From Achatina immaculata (lineage: Eukaryota > Mollusca > Gastropoda > Stylommatophora > Achatinidae): a stretch of DNA of 64,000 nt. Below are positions 1 to 11,988 of the stretch, one piece after another. Under the pieces are notes generated by a model. That model was not told the DNA's origin, did not search any database, and saw only the letters and a program-made list of their open reading frames with translations. The stretch spans positions 59,199,926 through 59,263,925 of the forward strand of contig CM019692.1 in the NCBI GenBank assembly GCA_009760885.1. Reading direction: 5' to 3'. Made by a program: the position numbers and the translations under genes. Position 1 is the stretch's first letter. Each line of letters opens with the position of its first letter.

Positions 1-535
1 TTATGTGTGTTGTGTTATGCCATCCTTATTGATGAAGTGTAAACAGATGTGGGGTGTGTTATGCCATCCTTATTGATGAGGTATAAACAGATGTGGCTTG
101 TGTTATGTTATCGTTTGCTGATGGGGTGTAGTTATGTGGTTTGTGTTATGTCATCTTTACTGATGGAATTTAATTAATTATGTGTGCGTTATGTTATGCC
201 ATCTTTACTGATAGAATTTAATTAATCATATGTGCGTTGTGTTATGTCTTATTTACTGATAGAATTTAATTAATCATATATGCGTTATGTTATGCCATCT
301 TTACTGATAGAATTTAATTAATCATATATGCGTTATGTTATGCCATCTTTACTGATAGAATTTAATTAATCATATATGCGTTATGTTATGCCATCTTTAC
401 TGGTAGAATTTAATTAACCATATATGCGTTGTGTTATGTCATCTTTACTGATAGAATTTAATTAAACAGATGTGGTTTGTGTTATGTCTTCGTTTTTGGT
501 TGAGTTTAAACAGATGTGAGCTTTTGACACATGTC
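1..535. repeat. A+T-rich minisatellite, 44-48 bp unit
   Basis: About eleven degenerate units built on gttatgccatctttactga plus an A+T tail (tagaatttaattaatcata). The middle copies are spaced exactly 48 bp (292, 340, 388); the first two are spaced 44 bp. The array enters from outside the window, so its full size is unknown. Confidence 0.9.
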
Positions 536-942
536 ACTACATTCTTCCTTCGCATTTAAACTTTCCTTATTGCGTTGAAAACACGAAGTATGAATTACAA
601 AACGACAGATGAAATGTAGGGAAAGGAGAGAAAAAAAGGCTCTTTTATTTATTTATTTATTTTTTTTAAGAAGGTGAAAGCAACTGGTGTTTTTGAGATG
701 AAATTTTCAGTTGAAAGAATAATCAATGGCGAAAACAAGAAAGAGGATGAAGAATTGTGTATTGTGAAATCTGATGAAAAGAGCTTCAGTGACAGAGAAC
801 TTCACAGGCTTTCTGGTAGATTGAGAAGAGGGGAAAAATTGTTTCATACAGTATAGCCATGCACATTTGTATAAATATACAGGAACTTTTTATTTGTACT
901 CATCCGCTGGTGTACAAGGGTTGTTTCAAATGCAGTGCTTCA
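536..942. other. No gene recognised
   Basis: A+T-rich unique sequence. It includes a 60-codon frame at 674-856 that starts at GTG, has no recognised domain and no splice or repeat context that supports it. Confidence 0.5.
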
Positions 943-969
943 TGTATGAGAGAGAGAGAGAGAAAGAGA

Positions 970-1007
<38 letters not shown>

Positions 1008-1622
1008 TGAGAAAAGAAAGAGAAGAGAGTGAGACCGCCAGAGAGAGAGAGAGAGAGGAGAAGAGAGTGAGACCGGCTGAGAGAGAGAAGGAGAAGAGAG
1101 TGAGGCCGGCAGAGAGAGAGAGAGAGAGAGAAGATAGTGAGACCGGCACAGAGAGAGATGAGGAGAGCGAGGTCGGCAGAGAGAGAGAGAAAGTGAGGTC
1201 GGCAGAGAGAGGAGGAGAGAGTGAGGTCGGCAGAGAGAGAGAGAGAGAGAGAGTGAGACCGGCAGAGAGAGAGAGAGAGAGTGAGACCTGCAGAGAGAGA
1301 GAGGAAGAGGAGGAGACAGTGAGGTCGGCAGAGAGAGAGGAGAGAGTGAGACCGGCAGACAATGAGGTCGGCAGAGAGAGAGTGAGACCGACAGAGAGAG
1401 AGAGAGTGAGACCGGCAGAGAGAGAGAGAGTGAGACCGGCAGAGAGAGGGCGTGAGACCGGCAGAGAGAGAGAGAGTGAGACCGGCAGAGAGCGAGAGAG
1501 AGAGGGAGACCGGCAGAGAGGAGAGAGGAGAGAGTGAGGTCGGCGGAGAGAGAGAGGAGGAGAGAGTGAGGTCGGCAGAGGGAGAAGAGAGTGAGACCGA
1601 CAGAGAGAGAGGGAGAGAGTGG
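943..1622. repeat. GA-rich degenerate minisatellite / microsatellite
   Basis: (GA)n tracts interrupted at short irregular intervals by gtgagaccggca or gtgaggtcggca, so the repeat is a GA microsatellite in which a 10-12-base motif has been co-amplified. Long open frames on both strands here are artefacts of the low-complexity sequence. Confidence 0.9.
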
Positions 1623-2073
1623 AGTGCATTACCTTGGAAGAAATGTGACCCACATGAGAAGAGGATGCGTAGCTGTGTTTCCAAGTTGCATAATTTTCTG
1701 GGAATCTTGGTGGGGGGGGGGGTGTGTGTTTGTGTGTGTGATGGGGTGGGGTAGGGGAGAGTTGGGGAGGGGAGGAGAGAAAAAAGGAGGGGGGTGCTTG
1801 AAGCCACGCAAGGTCAGGAAATTAATTTCTTTTGAAGAAACAAAATATCAGTACTTGAGATTCATTGTGTACGTGGGTGCGTATGTGTCTGTGTGTAGTC
1901 GCATATGTGAATATATGTGGTGAAAAAAGGCATGGGGAGAGGAGAGAGTGAGAGAACTCATATGTGGGTGTCAGGGACATGTAAAAGCTACTGTGTCAGT
2001 ACAAGAAGACTCCCTCTCTCTCTTCCCCTCTCTTTCCCCCTATCCCTCTCTCTCTCTCTCTCTTACTTCGCAC

Positions 2074-2114
<41 letters not shown>

Positions 2115-2373
2115 AAAGTAACATTAGATTTAGACGGATGTGAGGTGTTTGATGCAATTTTACTTGATTCCTTCCTTTCTTCCTTCCTCTTTCGACTTGT
2201 CGTAAAACTGCACCATACAGCTCCATCTAACTCTATACTCCACTAGTACCAGCTTTACAACAGTTGCTATCACATTTATCCCGTGAGAGTAACACTGAAA
2301 GTCGCAGCGTATCCCAACCTATCTTGAACTTTATTTATATCATGGAGTTTTCTTAAGACCTTTTTCGCACTCT
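1623..2373. other. Low-complexity spacer, no gene
   Basis: Contains a poly-G/(TG)n patch near 1710-1800 and two (CT)n tracts between about 2010 and 2112. Frames seen here follow the simple repeats. Confidence 0.6.
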
Positions 2374-3050
2374 ACCATACAAGCCAGCGGTGGTGTATGA
2401 CCAGTGACACGAACATACAAGCCGGTAGTGGTATATGACCAGTGACACAAACATACAAGCCGGTAGTGGTATATGACCAGTGACATGAACATACAAGCCG
2501 GTAGTGGTATATGACCAGTGACATAAACATACAAGCCGGTAGTGGTATATGACCAGTGACACGAACATACAAGCCGGTAGTGGTATATGACCAGTGACAC
2601 AAACATACAAGCCGGTAGTGGTATATGACCAGTGACACGAACATACAAGCCGACAGTGGTATATGACCAGTGACACGAACATACAAGCCGGTAGTGGTAT
2701 ATGACCAGTGACACGAACATACAAGCCGACAGTGGTATATGACCAGTGACACGAACATACAAGCCGGTAGTGGTATATGACCAGTGACATGAACATACAA
2801 GCCGGTAGTGGTATATGACCAGTAACACGAACATACAAGCTGGTAGTGGTATATGACCAGTGACACGAACATACAAGCCGACAATGGTATATGACCAGTG
2901 ACACGAACATACAAGCCGGTAGTGGTATATGACCAGTGACACGAACATACAAGCCGACAATGGTATATGACCAGTGACACGAACATACAAGCCGACAATG
3001 GTATATGACCAGTGACACGAACATACAAGCCGGCAGTGGTATATGACCAG
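2374..3050. repeat. 38-bp minisatellite, about 17.8 units
   Basis: The phrase accagtgacacgaacataca recurs every 38 bp from 2400 to 3046 without spacing errors. Variants are two main types (ccggtagtgg and ccgacaatgg), interspersed. Read on the minus strand all three frames are open across the whole array, because 38 is not a multiple of three and the unit lacks stops. Confidence 0.97.
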
Positions 3051-4082
3051 CGGCTCTTGAAAAATATTATTTCCTCCCTCAGTATTACTGAAATTTAACA
3101 GTAATTAACTAATACAGTGCCATTAACTTTAACATCACGTAACATTGCCACTAATCATAAAAATTATGTGTAGTGTCTTTTCCTAAACAATCCAGTGTTT
3201 TTAAAGATATTAATCGCTTAAAATATTTTGTGTTAAATTTTCTTTAAAGAATGTTAATTTTGAGCCGTTGGTTGGGGGTGGGGGAAGGGTAAGTTTGCTT
3301 ATAAAGACAAAAATAAAAAGAGAAAAAGGTCATATGATTATGCTGCATATACCTAATCTATCTCAGGATAACCTTTATTGCTATTTCAGAAGAAAGAAAA
3401 AAAGAAATAAATAAATCTGAACAAAATGAATCGACCATACTTTGAATAATTAAAATGCACGGCTTGTATCATAAAGTACAGATAACATGTTAAAAATGCG
3501 ACCCCATTTGTATGGTCGTAAAAAAGTTATGTTAAAGTACAAGAATTACGGTTTAATTTTTTAAAATTAACTTATTTTTTCCCCCTCTTTCTTCCCTTTT
3601 TTTAAAAAAAATTATTTTAAATATTTCCTCCGCCTCCTCCTCCTCAGACCCACAATGACCCAAACTAAACTTGGGTCGCGATCTGTGGAAAATAAAAATG
3701 GCCAAATCCGTGTAATAAATTATAATGTTAGAAATAGAAATAAAGCTGAAAGTAGTTTTGTTTGGCACGAAGAAGAGAATAATTAAATGTGCTGCTGCAC
3801 TTCATAGTTGACTAAATAAAACTAGATTTTGAGTTCCTTATTTTCGTTCTATTTCTTGGTGCGTGCGTGCGTGCGTGTGTGTGTATGTGTGTGTTTTAAA
3901 GAATAAATCTTCGTTCTTCACAACCGGAAGGACAACATTATTTACCAGTCGTTTATATGTTTAGTTCACACATGTTGGTTGTTCCAAAGGTCATGTTGAA
4001 AAAAATGGGGGGGAAGGGGGGGAAAGGCAAGTACAAAATGACAAAATATTCAGCGTAATAGAAATAAAGAAAAGTGTTTAAT

Positions 4083-4142
<60 letters not shown>

Positions 4143-4766
4143 TTTCCTGAATTTTTCTTGAGAAATGGAGAAAGTGATTGTGATGTGCGATGATTTACAG
4201 CCAGGCTATGATATCTGCGCCTGTCGGCCCGACATGTTCGACTTCCACATGGCTTATTTTAAAAAAGAGGATTTGCTTTCCTTGTTTACACACCCTGTAC
4301 ACTCGGCCAGACTGTAGTCTGTTGAAGGGGGTGGGAGGAGAACTTTAGTTCACTATCCGTGACGCAAGGAGTCAACTACAGGTCACTTTTTTTTTTTTCT
4401 ACCGTCAAGAGTCAAGTCATGCAGAACCTGTCACAGAGATAAAAGTTATGACAGGGATGAAGGCAAGGGGTGGGTAATTGTCGCTGATCTGGTGCTGTAA
4501 AACGACCGGGAACTGTTTCAATCAATAGTTTAGTCGGCTCTAAATTTAAGAGTGAGTACAGAGAATTACTTAACAGATGAGCGGGTGGACGCTGGTAAAT
4601 TTTGTGCTAGTTTTAGAATGTGGAAGCCTGCAGTTGCAGAATAATGACGGTGGTGGTGGTGGTGGTGGGTGTGTATGTGTGTGTGTGTGAGAGAGAGAGA
4701 GAGCAAATGTTAACAATACTAAAATAGCGACGGGCTGCTGGATCAAAGGAAAAATGTCGTGCACCA
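3051..4766. other. Unique A+T-rich sequence, no gene recognised
   Basis: Holds a (GT)n run near 3860-3895, a pure (CT)n microsatellite at 4088-4140 and another short GT/GA run near 4650-4705. No conserved reading frame was seen. Confidence 0.55.
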
Positions 4767-4774
4767 GCCCAGAC

Positions 4775-5313
4775 CAGCCTTTCTCAACCTTTTGTACTCC
4801 CACGGACTCCTTGGAATTTTGTTTTTAATCACCGCCGAACCCTCCCCCCCCCCCCGCATTAAAATACATACCGCCGCTTTTTCGCTTCATGTGCCACACC
4901 CCCACCCTTTCTCCCTCTTTCATGCCCTCTTGTCCCCTCTTCACCCCCACCATAAAATATGCCAGTTCTAATAAAGTGACGTGTAGGTAAAAAAAAAAGA
5001 AAACAGTTTTCTCCCTTCATTTTATCCATTAGAGCCCGTCACCACCGATTTCAAAAATGATAATAAATGTATACTAGAAAAAGTGTTAATCAGCTTTGGC
5101 GTGCCGTGTATGACACGCGGAAGAGTAGGTGTCGCCTCCCACCCCCACCCCCCCCCCTCGTGTATAACTAAAAATTACTTTTTAAAACCAACCTGTCCTG
5201 AACAAAAAACAAAAACTCGTAGCTGAGCCCTAAGGTCCCGCGAGAAATGCCTAAGAAGGGATTTTTCAATCACAATCCCTGGTGAAACCCTCTCCAGATG
5301 TTGAGAAACCCTG
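4775..5313. mobile_element. Non-autonomous hAT-type DNA transposon (MITE)
   Basis: The ends are inverted: left cagcctttctcaacc, right the complement of cagggtttctcaac. They are flanked by 8-bp direct repeats gcccagac (4767-4774) and gttcagac (5314-5321), 6/8 identical, the target-site size of hAT elements. No transposase frame is present inside; poly-C tracts occur in the centre. Confidence 0.8.
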
Positions 5314-5321
5314 GTTCAGAC

Positions 5322-6514
5322 TAATTTTTTTTTTTTTTGAAAATTAATTTTGCATCATGTTTGCTTCAAGGGAACTAATAAAATAGTCGTTTAAAATGCC
5401 ACGAGCTATAAAAATTGACGTCAAATTCTAAGTCTTTTGAAATGACGGCCAGAGAGTTTAGAAGACTGAAATAGTGTATTATAAAGCACACCACAGACCT
5501 TTCTCCTGCCATGCGGGTGCAGAATTGCACTGTTTGGCTCTGATGGTTTGATTCTGTCATCCTTTTGGTTTCAGTTGTTTTTTTTTTTTTTTTAATGAAT
5601 CATTTATATTAATCTCCTTTCATACGTTCGTGAAGTCATTCTATTACTAAGCCTTTGGGAAACAGTTCCTAGCAGTTGATAGAATTAAACTTATTCACAG
5701 CATTATGCTGCAGGTTAATGTACCCATTTTGTGCCCGTAAAAAAATGTTACTTTTGACGTATGGCTTTGAAATCACTGCGTATATCGATGTTTTTCTGTA
5801 TGTAATGACATATGGTATTCAGATGTCTAATATGACTGATGGGCTTTAGAGAAACACGTGCATAAATGTGAAAAAAATCTTATTTGGAGTTGTTTAGTTT
5901 TTTTAGGTCAATTTATTTATTAAAATTGTAGAAATAAGCAACTGAAACAATTTAAGGCATTCAGTTCTGTTTATCCTCTATATGTCGTGCGACATTTAGA
6001 CTTCATGCAGATCACCATTCTTCTTCTTCTTCTTCTTCTTCTTCTTCCAAGCGCTAGGTCGTGTTAAACTTGCAGTCCAGACACAAAGATGAAGTCTTAC
6101 ATAGGTTTTGTCTTCAGTTCTAAATGTGGCTGGTCCGATTGCTTAGGTCTGCAAACTTTGGGCGTGCGTGAGGTACAAGTTCAGAAGAATTCACTTCCGT
6201 AGAGGCATTCATTTATGGGAGGATATCCTAAGACAGCGGAAATGACTCAATTAGTCAGTAGTAATTCCAGCATGATCAACTGAGTGAATTATAGCCATTT
6301 TTTTTCCTCCATCAACAATAGTCGTGCTGGTTTTACATAGCCCTGACGTCTTCCTCTTTGCCGTCCCTGCTTATAAACATTTTCTTTTTCATACGCACTC
6401 TAAAGTTTTGTCGGAGAAGATGAATGCGAAGACGCTGTCCATTTTGGCAATAAGCGACACATTGCCTACATGCTGTAGCAGTGTTTCCAAACTATAGCCG
6501 ACAAAAACCATGTC

Positions 6515-6517
<3 letters not shown>
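5322..6517. other. Unique sequence, no gene recognised
   Basis: A+T-rich, with a (CTT)n microsatellite at 6018-6048. No exon-like conserved frame was seen. Confidence 0.55.

Positions 6518-6563
<46 letters not shown>
6518..6563. repeat. (CT)n microsatellite
   Basis: A pure CT tract of 23 dinucleotides directly before a copy of a dispersed repeat (6565-6785). Confidence 0.95.
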
Positions 6564-6564
<1 letters not shown>

Positions 6565-6566
<2 letters not shown>

Positions 6567-6785
6567 AATTCCAACAACAGACCTCGCCTGGCTAACGGAG
6601 CAGGGATCGCCATAGTCCTTATGGTGGTAGAGTCTACTAAAGAAGCACTGCACCTTCCCCTGCTTTTTATTTCCACCCAGGAAAAACAAAAATATCCGCC
6701 ACGACCCGTTCCCAAGCGCTGCTGTACCTCAACACCTTCACAGCATCGGCTGCAGAGAACACCAGCTCTCAGGTACGAGGAAATA
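6565..6785 (+). repeat. Dispersed ~320-bp retroposon family B, copy 1 (5'-truncated)
   Basis: It shares the blocks cagggatcgccatagtcc, aaagaagca.tgca and acagcatcggctgca with copies at 13671, 42303 and 46620 (the last inverted). It lacks the first hundred bases present in the best copy. Confidence 0.8.
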
Positions 6786-6949
6786 GAAAAGTTGAAATGA
6801 CTCTCTCCACCCCCACCCCCCCCCCCAATATATATCACCCATCTTTTAGCTACGCTGTGATATCATCGTTATCTTACAATTCATTTCTGCATCAGAACTT
6901 TTTATCTCCATTCCGGTGGTTATTTGTTTTTACTGGCGTCACCCCCCCC

Positions 6950-6987
<38 letters not shown>

Positions 6988-7455
6988 TTGTTTCTTTGTG
7001 TTCATCAAGACGTGAGTTTGCAAATTTCGGAGTTCATTCGTTCTTTTCCTTATTCCGAAACGATGAAAGCTACGTCTTCAGGGCGGGCTAAGCCAGCACA
7101 GCTTATCAGGACCGTATCCTGTTTCCCTGTGGTAATCCTCTTGACAGATCGCGGTTTGGCTACAACACTGACCACGATATGGAACTATTCGCTCTGGAGG
7201 AGTCTTTTTTTAATGAAAATATCACTTTACTGTGTAATTTTGAGAACTTCAAATACATACCATTTCACACTCTGCTCTGTATGTTCACACAATTCAATTA
7301 ACAATCCATTTATTCATCATTAACATAATGAATAATTATGGTTTATAATTAATGTAAAAAACATTACCACAGAAAATATTTTAGGAATGTAGCACACACT
7401 AGCACAGGAAATATGTTACGTATAAAGGGAACAATTTTTTTAAAATAAAAAAGAG
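6786..7455. other. Spacer with poly-C and (CT)n tracts, no gene
   Basis: CT microsatellite at about 6953-6983 after a C run; the rest is unique A+T-rich sequence. Confidence 0.5.
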
Positions 7456-7478
7456 GTGAAAAGTCCCCTGGGTGGACT

Positions 7479-7901
7479 CAGCCTTTGGGCACCGGAGAAA
7501 TCAGCCTTTGGGCACCAGAGAAATCTCAGCCTTTGGGCACCAGAGAAATCTCAGCCTTTGGGCACCAGAGAAATCTCAGCCTTTGGGCACCGGAGAAATC
7601 TCAGCCTTTGGGCACCAGAGAAATCTCAGCCTTTGGGCACCGGAGAAATCTCAGCCTTTGGGCACCAGAGAAATCTCAGCCTTTGGGCACCGGAGAAATC
7701 TCAGCCTTTGGGCACCGGAGAAATCTCAGCCTTTGGGCACCAGAGAAATCTCAGCCTTTGGGCACCGGAGAAATCTCAGCCTTTGGGCACCAGAGAAATC
7801 TCAGCCTTTGGGCACCAGAGACATCTCAGCCTTTGGGCACCAGAGAAATCTCAGCCTTTGGGCACCAGAGAAATCTCAGCCTTTGGGCACCAGAGAAATC
7901 T
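7479..7901. repeat. 25-bp minisatellite, 17 units, derived from a SINE
   Basis: The unit cagcctttgggcaccagaga + aatct recurs every 25 bp from 7504 to 7879, with one 23-bp first interval. Unit and flanks match the middle of the tRNA-derived SINE at 48775: gtcgacccagcctcg..atgggtaccagagaaaatctggga corresponds here to ggtggactcagcctttgggcaccagagaaatctggga. The single-copy outer parts at 7460-7478 and 7902-7930 fit the same SINE. Confidence 0.93.
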
Positions 7902-9308
7902 GGGAATGTAATGCGAGCCGCGGTGGAAGTCGGAGAAAGTTACTACAGTCTGCTTCGTTTTAAATAGGCGCTAACGACATCACGTGAGCAGGGTCAGGAG
8001 CCCCGAAAGGAATTTTGTAATACGGTGCAGGATTATTTCTCCCCATCCTTTCCTCCAGTTACTTGCCTGTTGATTAGCTATTCTGTTTTCATCCAGTAGG
8101 ACCGTCATTAAAACAGGGAAAGCCAACGGGGGCCCCCAGAGCGACCCAAGGACTGGACCTTTCTCCGTCTGGGCCCGATCCAGAGTTTCATGTTTGTGTA
8201 GAGCTGCAAGTTAATATAACAGAAACATCTTCAATTTTTTGCACTTTTTAAAGCCCCGCGACAACACAAATGACCTGGTGGCCTGCTGTATCTCCTTGAA
8301 GCATGTTCTACCTTATAAGCTGCTATAGAGTGAAGTATTGATTTCTTTTCGCGCGTCAAAAGGATTCGAAATCCCATTGAGACCGCGCTATTATTTATTC
8401 ATACGCTTGAGATAAAATGGTTCACTGGAATTACCGAATTACTTTCCTAAAATAATAAAACCCTGTTCTTTTAATACAGAAAAAATCATCCTACGACAAT
8501 AATGACATTTTGTTGCAAGATTCTTTTTGTCCTGGGTAAGATCAATTATGGAAGTATGTTTTCGAAAGCCTTTTTGTTTCCGTCTGATATCTGGGTTAAT
8601 GGAAGACGTGACCTGTTTTAATTAGGTGCTTTATTAAAATGTATTCCATAGCGTCCGGAATGCGAGTAATAGAATGAATGTGTGGGGGTTTCCGGGAAGG
8701 GAATCTTTGCGTGCTGTAGCACAATGTTAAAACTCATCTTCATTATTCGCATCTTCGGTTGTCCCTTTACATGCCTAATGGACATTATCTCTCCGTGTCG
8801 TAATATGGTCTGTGGCAGGGGTAGGCAAACTTTCTCAAGGAAAGAGCAATATACGATAAGCTTCAGATGTCTGAGACCAGCTAGATATGATAATAATGAA
8901 CATGTATTGTTACATAGACAATTTTATTATTACATACACATTTTATTACCAAAACTTTATATAAATATTGAGAAATGTTTGCGTGTAATATCAGTTATTG
9001 TCGTCACCTATCTTTACGTAAGAATACGGATTCTTCAGCACAGTTCCTTTGCAATCCTTTCTGATCCGAAATTTCTTTAATCCCTGACACAAATCTAGCA
9101 CCGAAATCAGCATTTAAATTCTTTAAAATATTTACTCACCGAGAACACTAAACTGAAGTTTTAATCCAGTGGTCTTTCAGTCTGTGTCCGTAAATAATTT
9201 TAAAACTTATATTTTTATTACTTTCCTTCCATGTTAATTGTGATATAAAAGAAGGAGGTCAGCCAGCATATTTCAGACAGACGCGTATTGTGTATCAGTG
9301 TTCCCCGT
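7902..9308. other. Unique sequence with one hAT-like terminus
   Basis: No gene recognised. At 8816 the phrase caggggtaggcaaactttc resembles a hAT terminal repeat, but no inverted partner was found downstream, so no element is claimed. Confidence 0.4.
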
Positions 9309-9836
9309 GTGGCTTGCCGACTGTTGTTCAGCCACCTATCGTTTGGCGACTGTGGTTCAGCCACCAATGGCTTGCCGGCTGTGGTTCAGTCACTCTTGGC
9401 TTGGCGACTGTGGTTCAGCCACCCATGGCTTGCCGACTGTGGTTCAGCCACCCATGTCTTGGCTGTGGTTCAGCCACCCATGTCCTGGCGACTGTGGTTC
9501 AGCCACTTATGGCTTGGCGATTGTGGTTCAGTCACCCATGGCTTGGCGACTGTAGTTCAGCCACCTATGGCTTGGCGACTGTGGTTCAGTCACCCATGTC
9601 TTGGCTGTGGTTCAGCCACCCATGTCCTGGCGACTGTGGTTCAGCCACCCATGTCCTGGCGACTGTGGTTCAGCCACCCATGTCCTGGCGACTGTGGTTC
9701 AGCCACCTATGGCTTGGCGACTGTGGTTCAGCCACCTATGGCTTGGCGACTGTGGTTCAGTCACCCATGGCTTGGCGACTGTAGTTCAGCCACCAACAGC
9801 TTGGCGACTATGGTCCAGCCACCTATGGCCTGTAGC
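9309..9836. repeat. 29-bp minisatellite, 18 units
   Basis: The unit is ggcgactgtggttcagccac + ccatgtcct or ccatggctt. Eighteen gttcag-type cores are counted, most spaced 29 bp, two spaced 23 bp because ggcgac is deleted. Like the other two arrays upstream it is open in all frames of one strand (+), without any sign of being coding. Confidence 0.95.
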
Positions 9837-10774
9837 TTCAGGAATGCCTGAGTTCAGTTTTCTTCGTCCTAGTTTGTTTCTTGTACTGGCAGTTTCTATC
9901 TTTTTGTTATTTTGAATTTGAAGTTATTATTATTATTATTATTGTTTGTGTATCAGTATCAAGTTGGGTATCTTCTCAGATCTGACCCAGGAGCACATGA
10001 GAAATAATCTTCAGGAAAAGTACAAGCCAGATGAAAATATTCCCCAGATACAGATACCAAACATAATTATCGCATTCACTCGTTCTCCAACAGTATCACA
10101 TTACACTGAGAATTCTTACAAATCCAATCATTCGGATTCAATCATTTGATTTATTACCACTTTTGCGATGATTCGTCACTGAAGAAACAGTGGTAATGCT
10201 TTTTCGTTTATTTTCTTTCTCTTTTTTCCATTTCTTCTTTTTAAAGCTGATTTTCTTTTATTTATTTATTTATCTTTTTAAGTTATGAAATAGAAAACTG
10301 CTACAGTACATGAGTTTCATTTCAGTTATTTAAATGAGCACATAGAACTGTGAAAGTCAGGTAGGAGTAATCTGTTACTTTACGTATGTGTTGTTTGGAT
10401 CATATAGGTTCTCCTTACATTACACATGTTGATTATTTTGGGGCGGGGCCCAGTTAGTGTTTCCTGGCGCTCATTATCGTCAAAGAAGGCACCTGCTGCA
10501 AATGAAAGCCTAATCTTCCATCTCCTTTCCTACCACTACCCACAACACACACAGCCACACACACTCTCACACTTTAGCTCAGTTATTCTGATGTCTCCTG
10601 CTGCTCTCTTTTCCTTCGAACCCCAGCACCAGAACACCCCACCCCTCGTCCCCCACCCCCTCGAATTTTTCCTAGCATGGGAGGGGGGGGGGGGAATGTG
10701 ATACCGTCCACTTCGGAAAACACTGCTTAAGAATAATATGACTGTAGAATTGTTATTGGGTTAACTGAGTCTGT
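9837..10774. other. Unique A+T-rich sequence, no gene recognised
   Basis: Includes a (TTA)n run near 9925-9942 and C- and G-rich patches at 10610-10695. Confidence 0.5.
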
Positions 10775-11180
10775 TAATCATTCATTTGCATGTCGACTTG
10801 CGGAACTTTGCCTCCCTAACAGCTCTCCTGTAGGCCTCACGGTTGTGAGCAAGGTGCCCTGCTGCTGATGCATCCATTTGCAGATTATCAGCTATGTCTT
10901 GCAGCCCGCCTTGGACTTCCTCTCTTTCTTTTTTTCTATTATGTATCCTTCCAACACTGTCTTCTCTAAATTCTTTTGACGTTTAATGCGCCCAAAATAT
11001 TTAAGTTTTCTGTGTTTAATCCTCATTACTAGTCAGCCTTCTTCAATATTAAGCTCTTGTAGTTTGGATATATTTGTTCTTTTTTATGCCCATGATATTT
11101 GAAGAACTCTTCTGTAGCATTTACATTCAAAGGCATTTATGTGTTTTTCAGCTGTTTTAGGAAAGATAAATCTTAAAATA
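10775..11180 (-). mobile_element. LINE family 2 fragment (3' end, minus strand)
   Basis: Reverse complement of the same 3' region seen at 12180, 23209 and 33510 ([11 protein letters not shown]..., [15 protein letters not shown]..., then a short TGAA/TGAC tandem tail). It covers the C-terminal part of a LINE ORF2 after the RT domain. The frame is broken. Confidence 0.8.
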
Positions 11181-11857
11181 TTATAAAACTTATCCAAACT
11201 TCAGACGAAATCTCAGACCAGAGGACTCTGTTCTCTCACAGTGAAAACATGGGATGGAGCTTTTAAGAATTGAAAGGAATGAAAATAGGGGTTGGGGGAA
11301 ATTACCTTACTGAGATGCAAATATCAGGCATGTATAATTTCGGTCTTTCGTGGTATGTCTGACTTAAGAGCAAGTATTATTCCCAGTAAAGTCTGTGATA
11401 TTTAAAAAAAAAAAAAATGAAATCTGATGATGGATGTCAAAACTTCCCACTTTAAACATCAGCAACTGGGATGCTGCAGCTAAAAGATAAAGTCATGTCT
11501 CTGCAGTTTTCACATTTGTTTATGATGTGATATGTAATACATGTCAAATATACCTTTTACACATTATTCTCGACATCATCATCAGTCCACGTCAAATCCA
11601 TCTATCTAATGGTCACACCTGTGTATGATTGCAGGTGTTGCCACCAAGTGCTCTGAGGGACACATTCAGCATGTCTCTGACTTCACTGAGATCATTTCCT
11701 TCTGACAGGAAGTGCAGAATTTACCTTTTTCTTCATTTGAAACCATTCCATAGATACAATGACATTGTAAACAATTGTGAAATAAATCACACCATTAACA
11801 GTAACAAGAAGTAATGTTAACTAGCTCTTTATCCATATGTTTGTATGTTTGTCACAG
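11181..11857. other. Spacer or intron before the first recognised exon
   Basis: No recognised gene. An open frame at 11629-11814 follows an AG acceptor-like site but has no conserved sequence and no downstream donor in phase. Confidence 0.4.
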
Positions 11858-11988
11858 GTAAACATGTGAAGCATGACCCAAAGTCAAGCTCAGGTGATGC
11901 CAGCAGTGGAAGTAGGGCCAGTGAACACAGCGATATACTCAGACAAATTGGTGAAGGTGCAGAGATTAAGCAGTACTTGGCACCAGAT
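11858..11988 (+). CDS. TIAM/sif: TIAM/sif exon a: acidic Ser-rich lead-in before PH1
   Basis: The exon runs from the acceptor after gtcacag (phase 1 in) to the donor gtaagc (phase 0 out). It encodes a polar, Ser-rich segment ([20 protein letters not shown]...) ending in YLAPD. No domain is recognised; similar low-complexity sequence precedes PH1 in the family. It is included because its open frame ends exactly at a good donor in the phase the next exon needs. The initiator codon must lie upstream; the ATG at 11845 is on the intron side of the acceptor and is not proposed as a start. Confidence 0.75.

Noticed and set aside
674..856. 60-codon frame with ordinary amino-acid composition
   Set aside because: Starts at GTG, no recognisable domain, no splice signals in a phase that fits the gene.
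926..1807. Long open frames on both strands through the GA/CT-rich repeat
   Set aside because: They only translate low-complexity sequence (Leu/Ser or Arg/Glu repeats) and shift with the repeat; no conserved residues or splice context.
2340..3028. Three overlapping 220-codon minus-strand frames with a periodic Cys/Trp/Tyr-rich peptide
   Set aside because: A stop-free 38-bp unit is read in all three frames, which is expected from the repeat alone.
2374..3050. CRISPR-like array
   Set aside because: There are no unique spacers; it is a simple tandem repeat in an animal genome.
7456..7967. Three overlapping plus-strand frames of a repeat peptide
   Set aside because: Product of the stop-free 25-bp minisatellite derived from a SINE.
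8816..8836. hAT element start
   Set aside because: One terminus-like phrase without an inverted partner or target duplication.
9288..9915. Plus-strand repeat peptide rich in Trp, Ser and Cys
   Set aside because: Product of the 29-bp minisatellite; open in all three frames.
11629..11814. Possible extra upstream exon of the TIAM/sif gene
   Set aside because: An AG acceptor-like site precedes it, but the frame shows no family similarity and no good donor in the needed phase.
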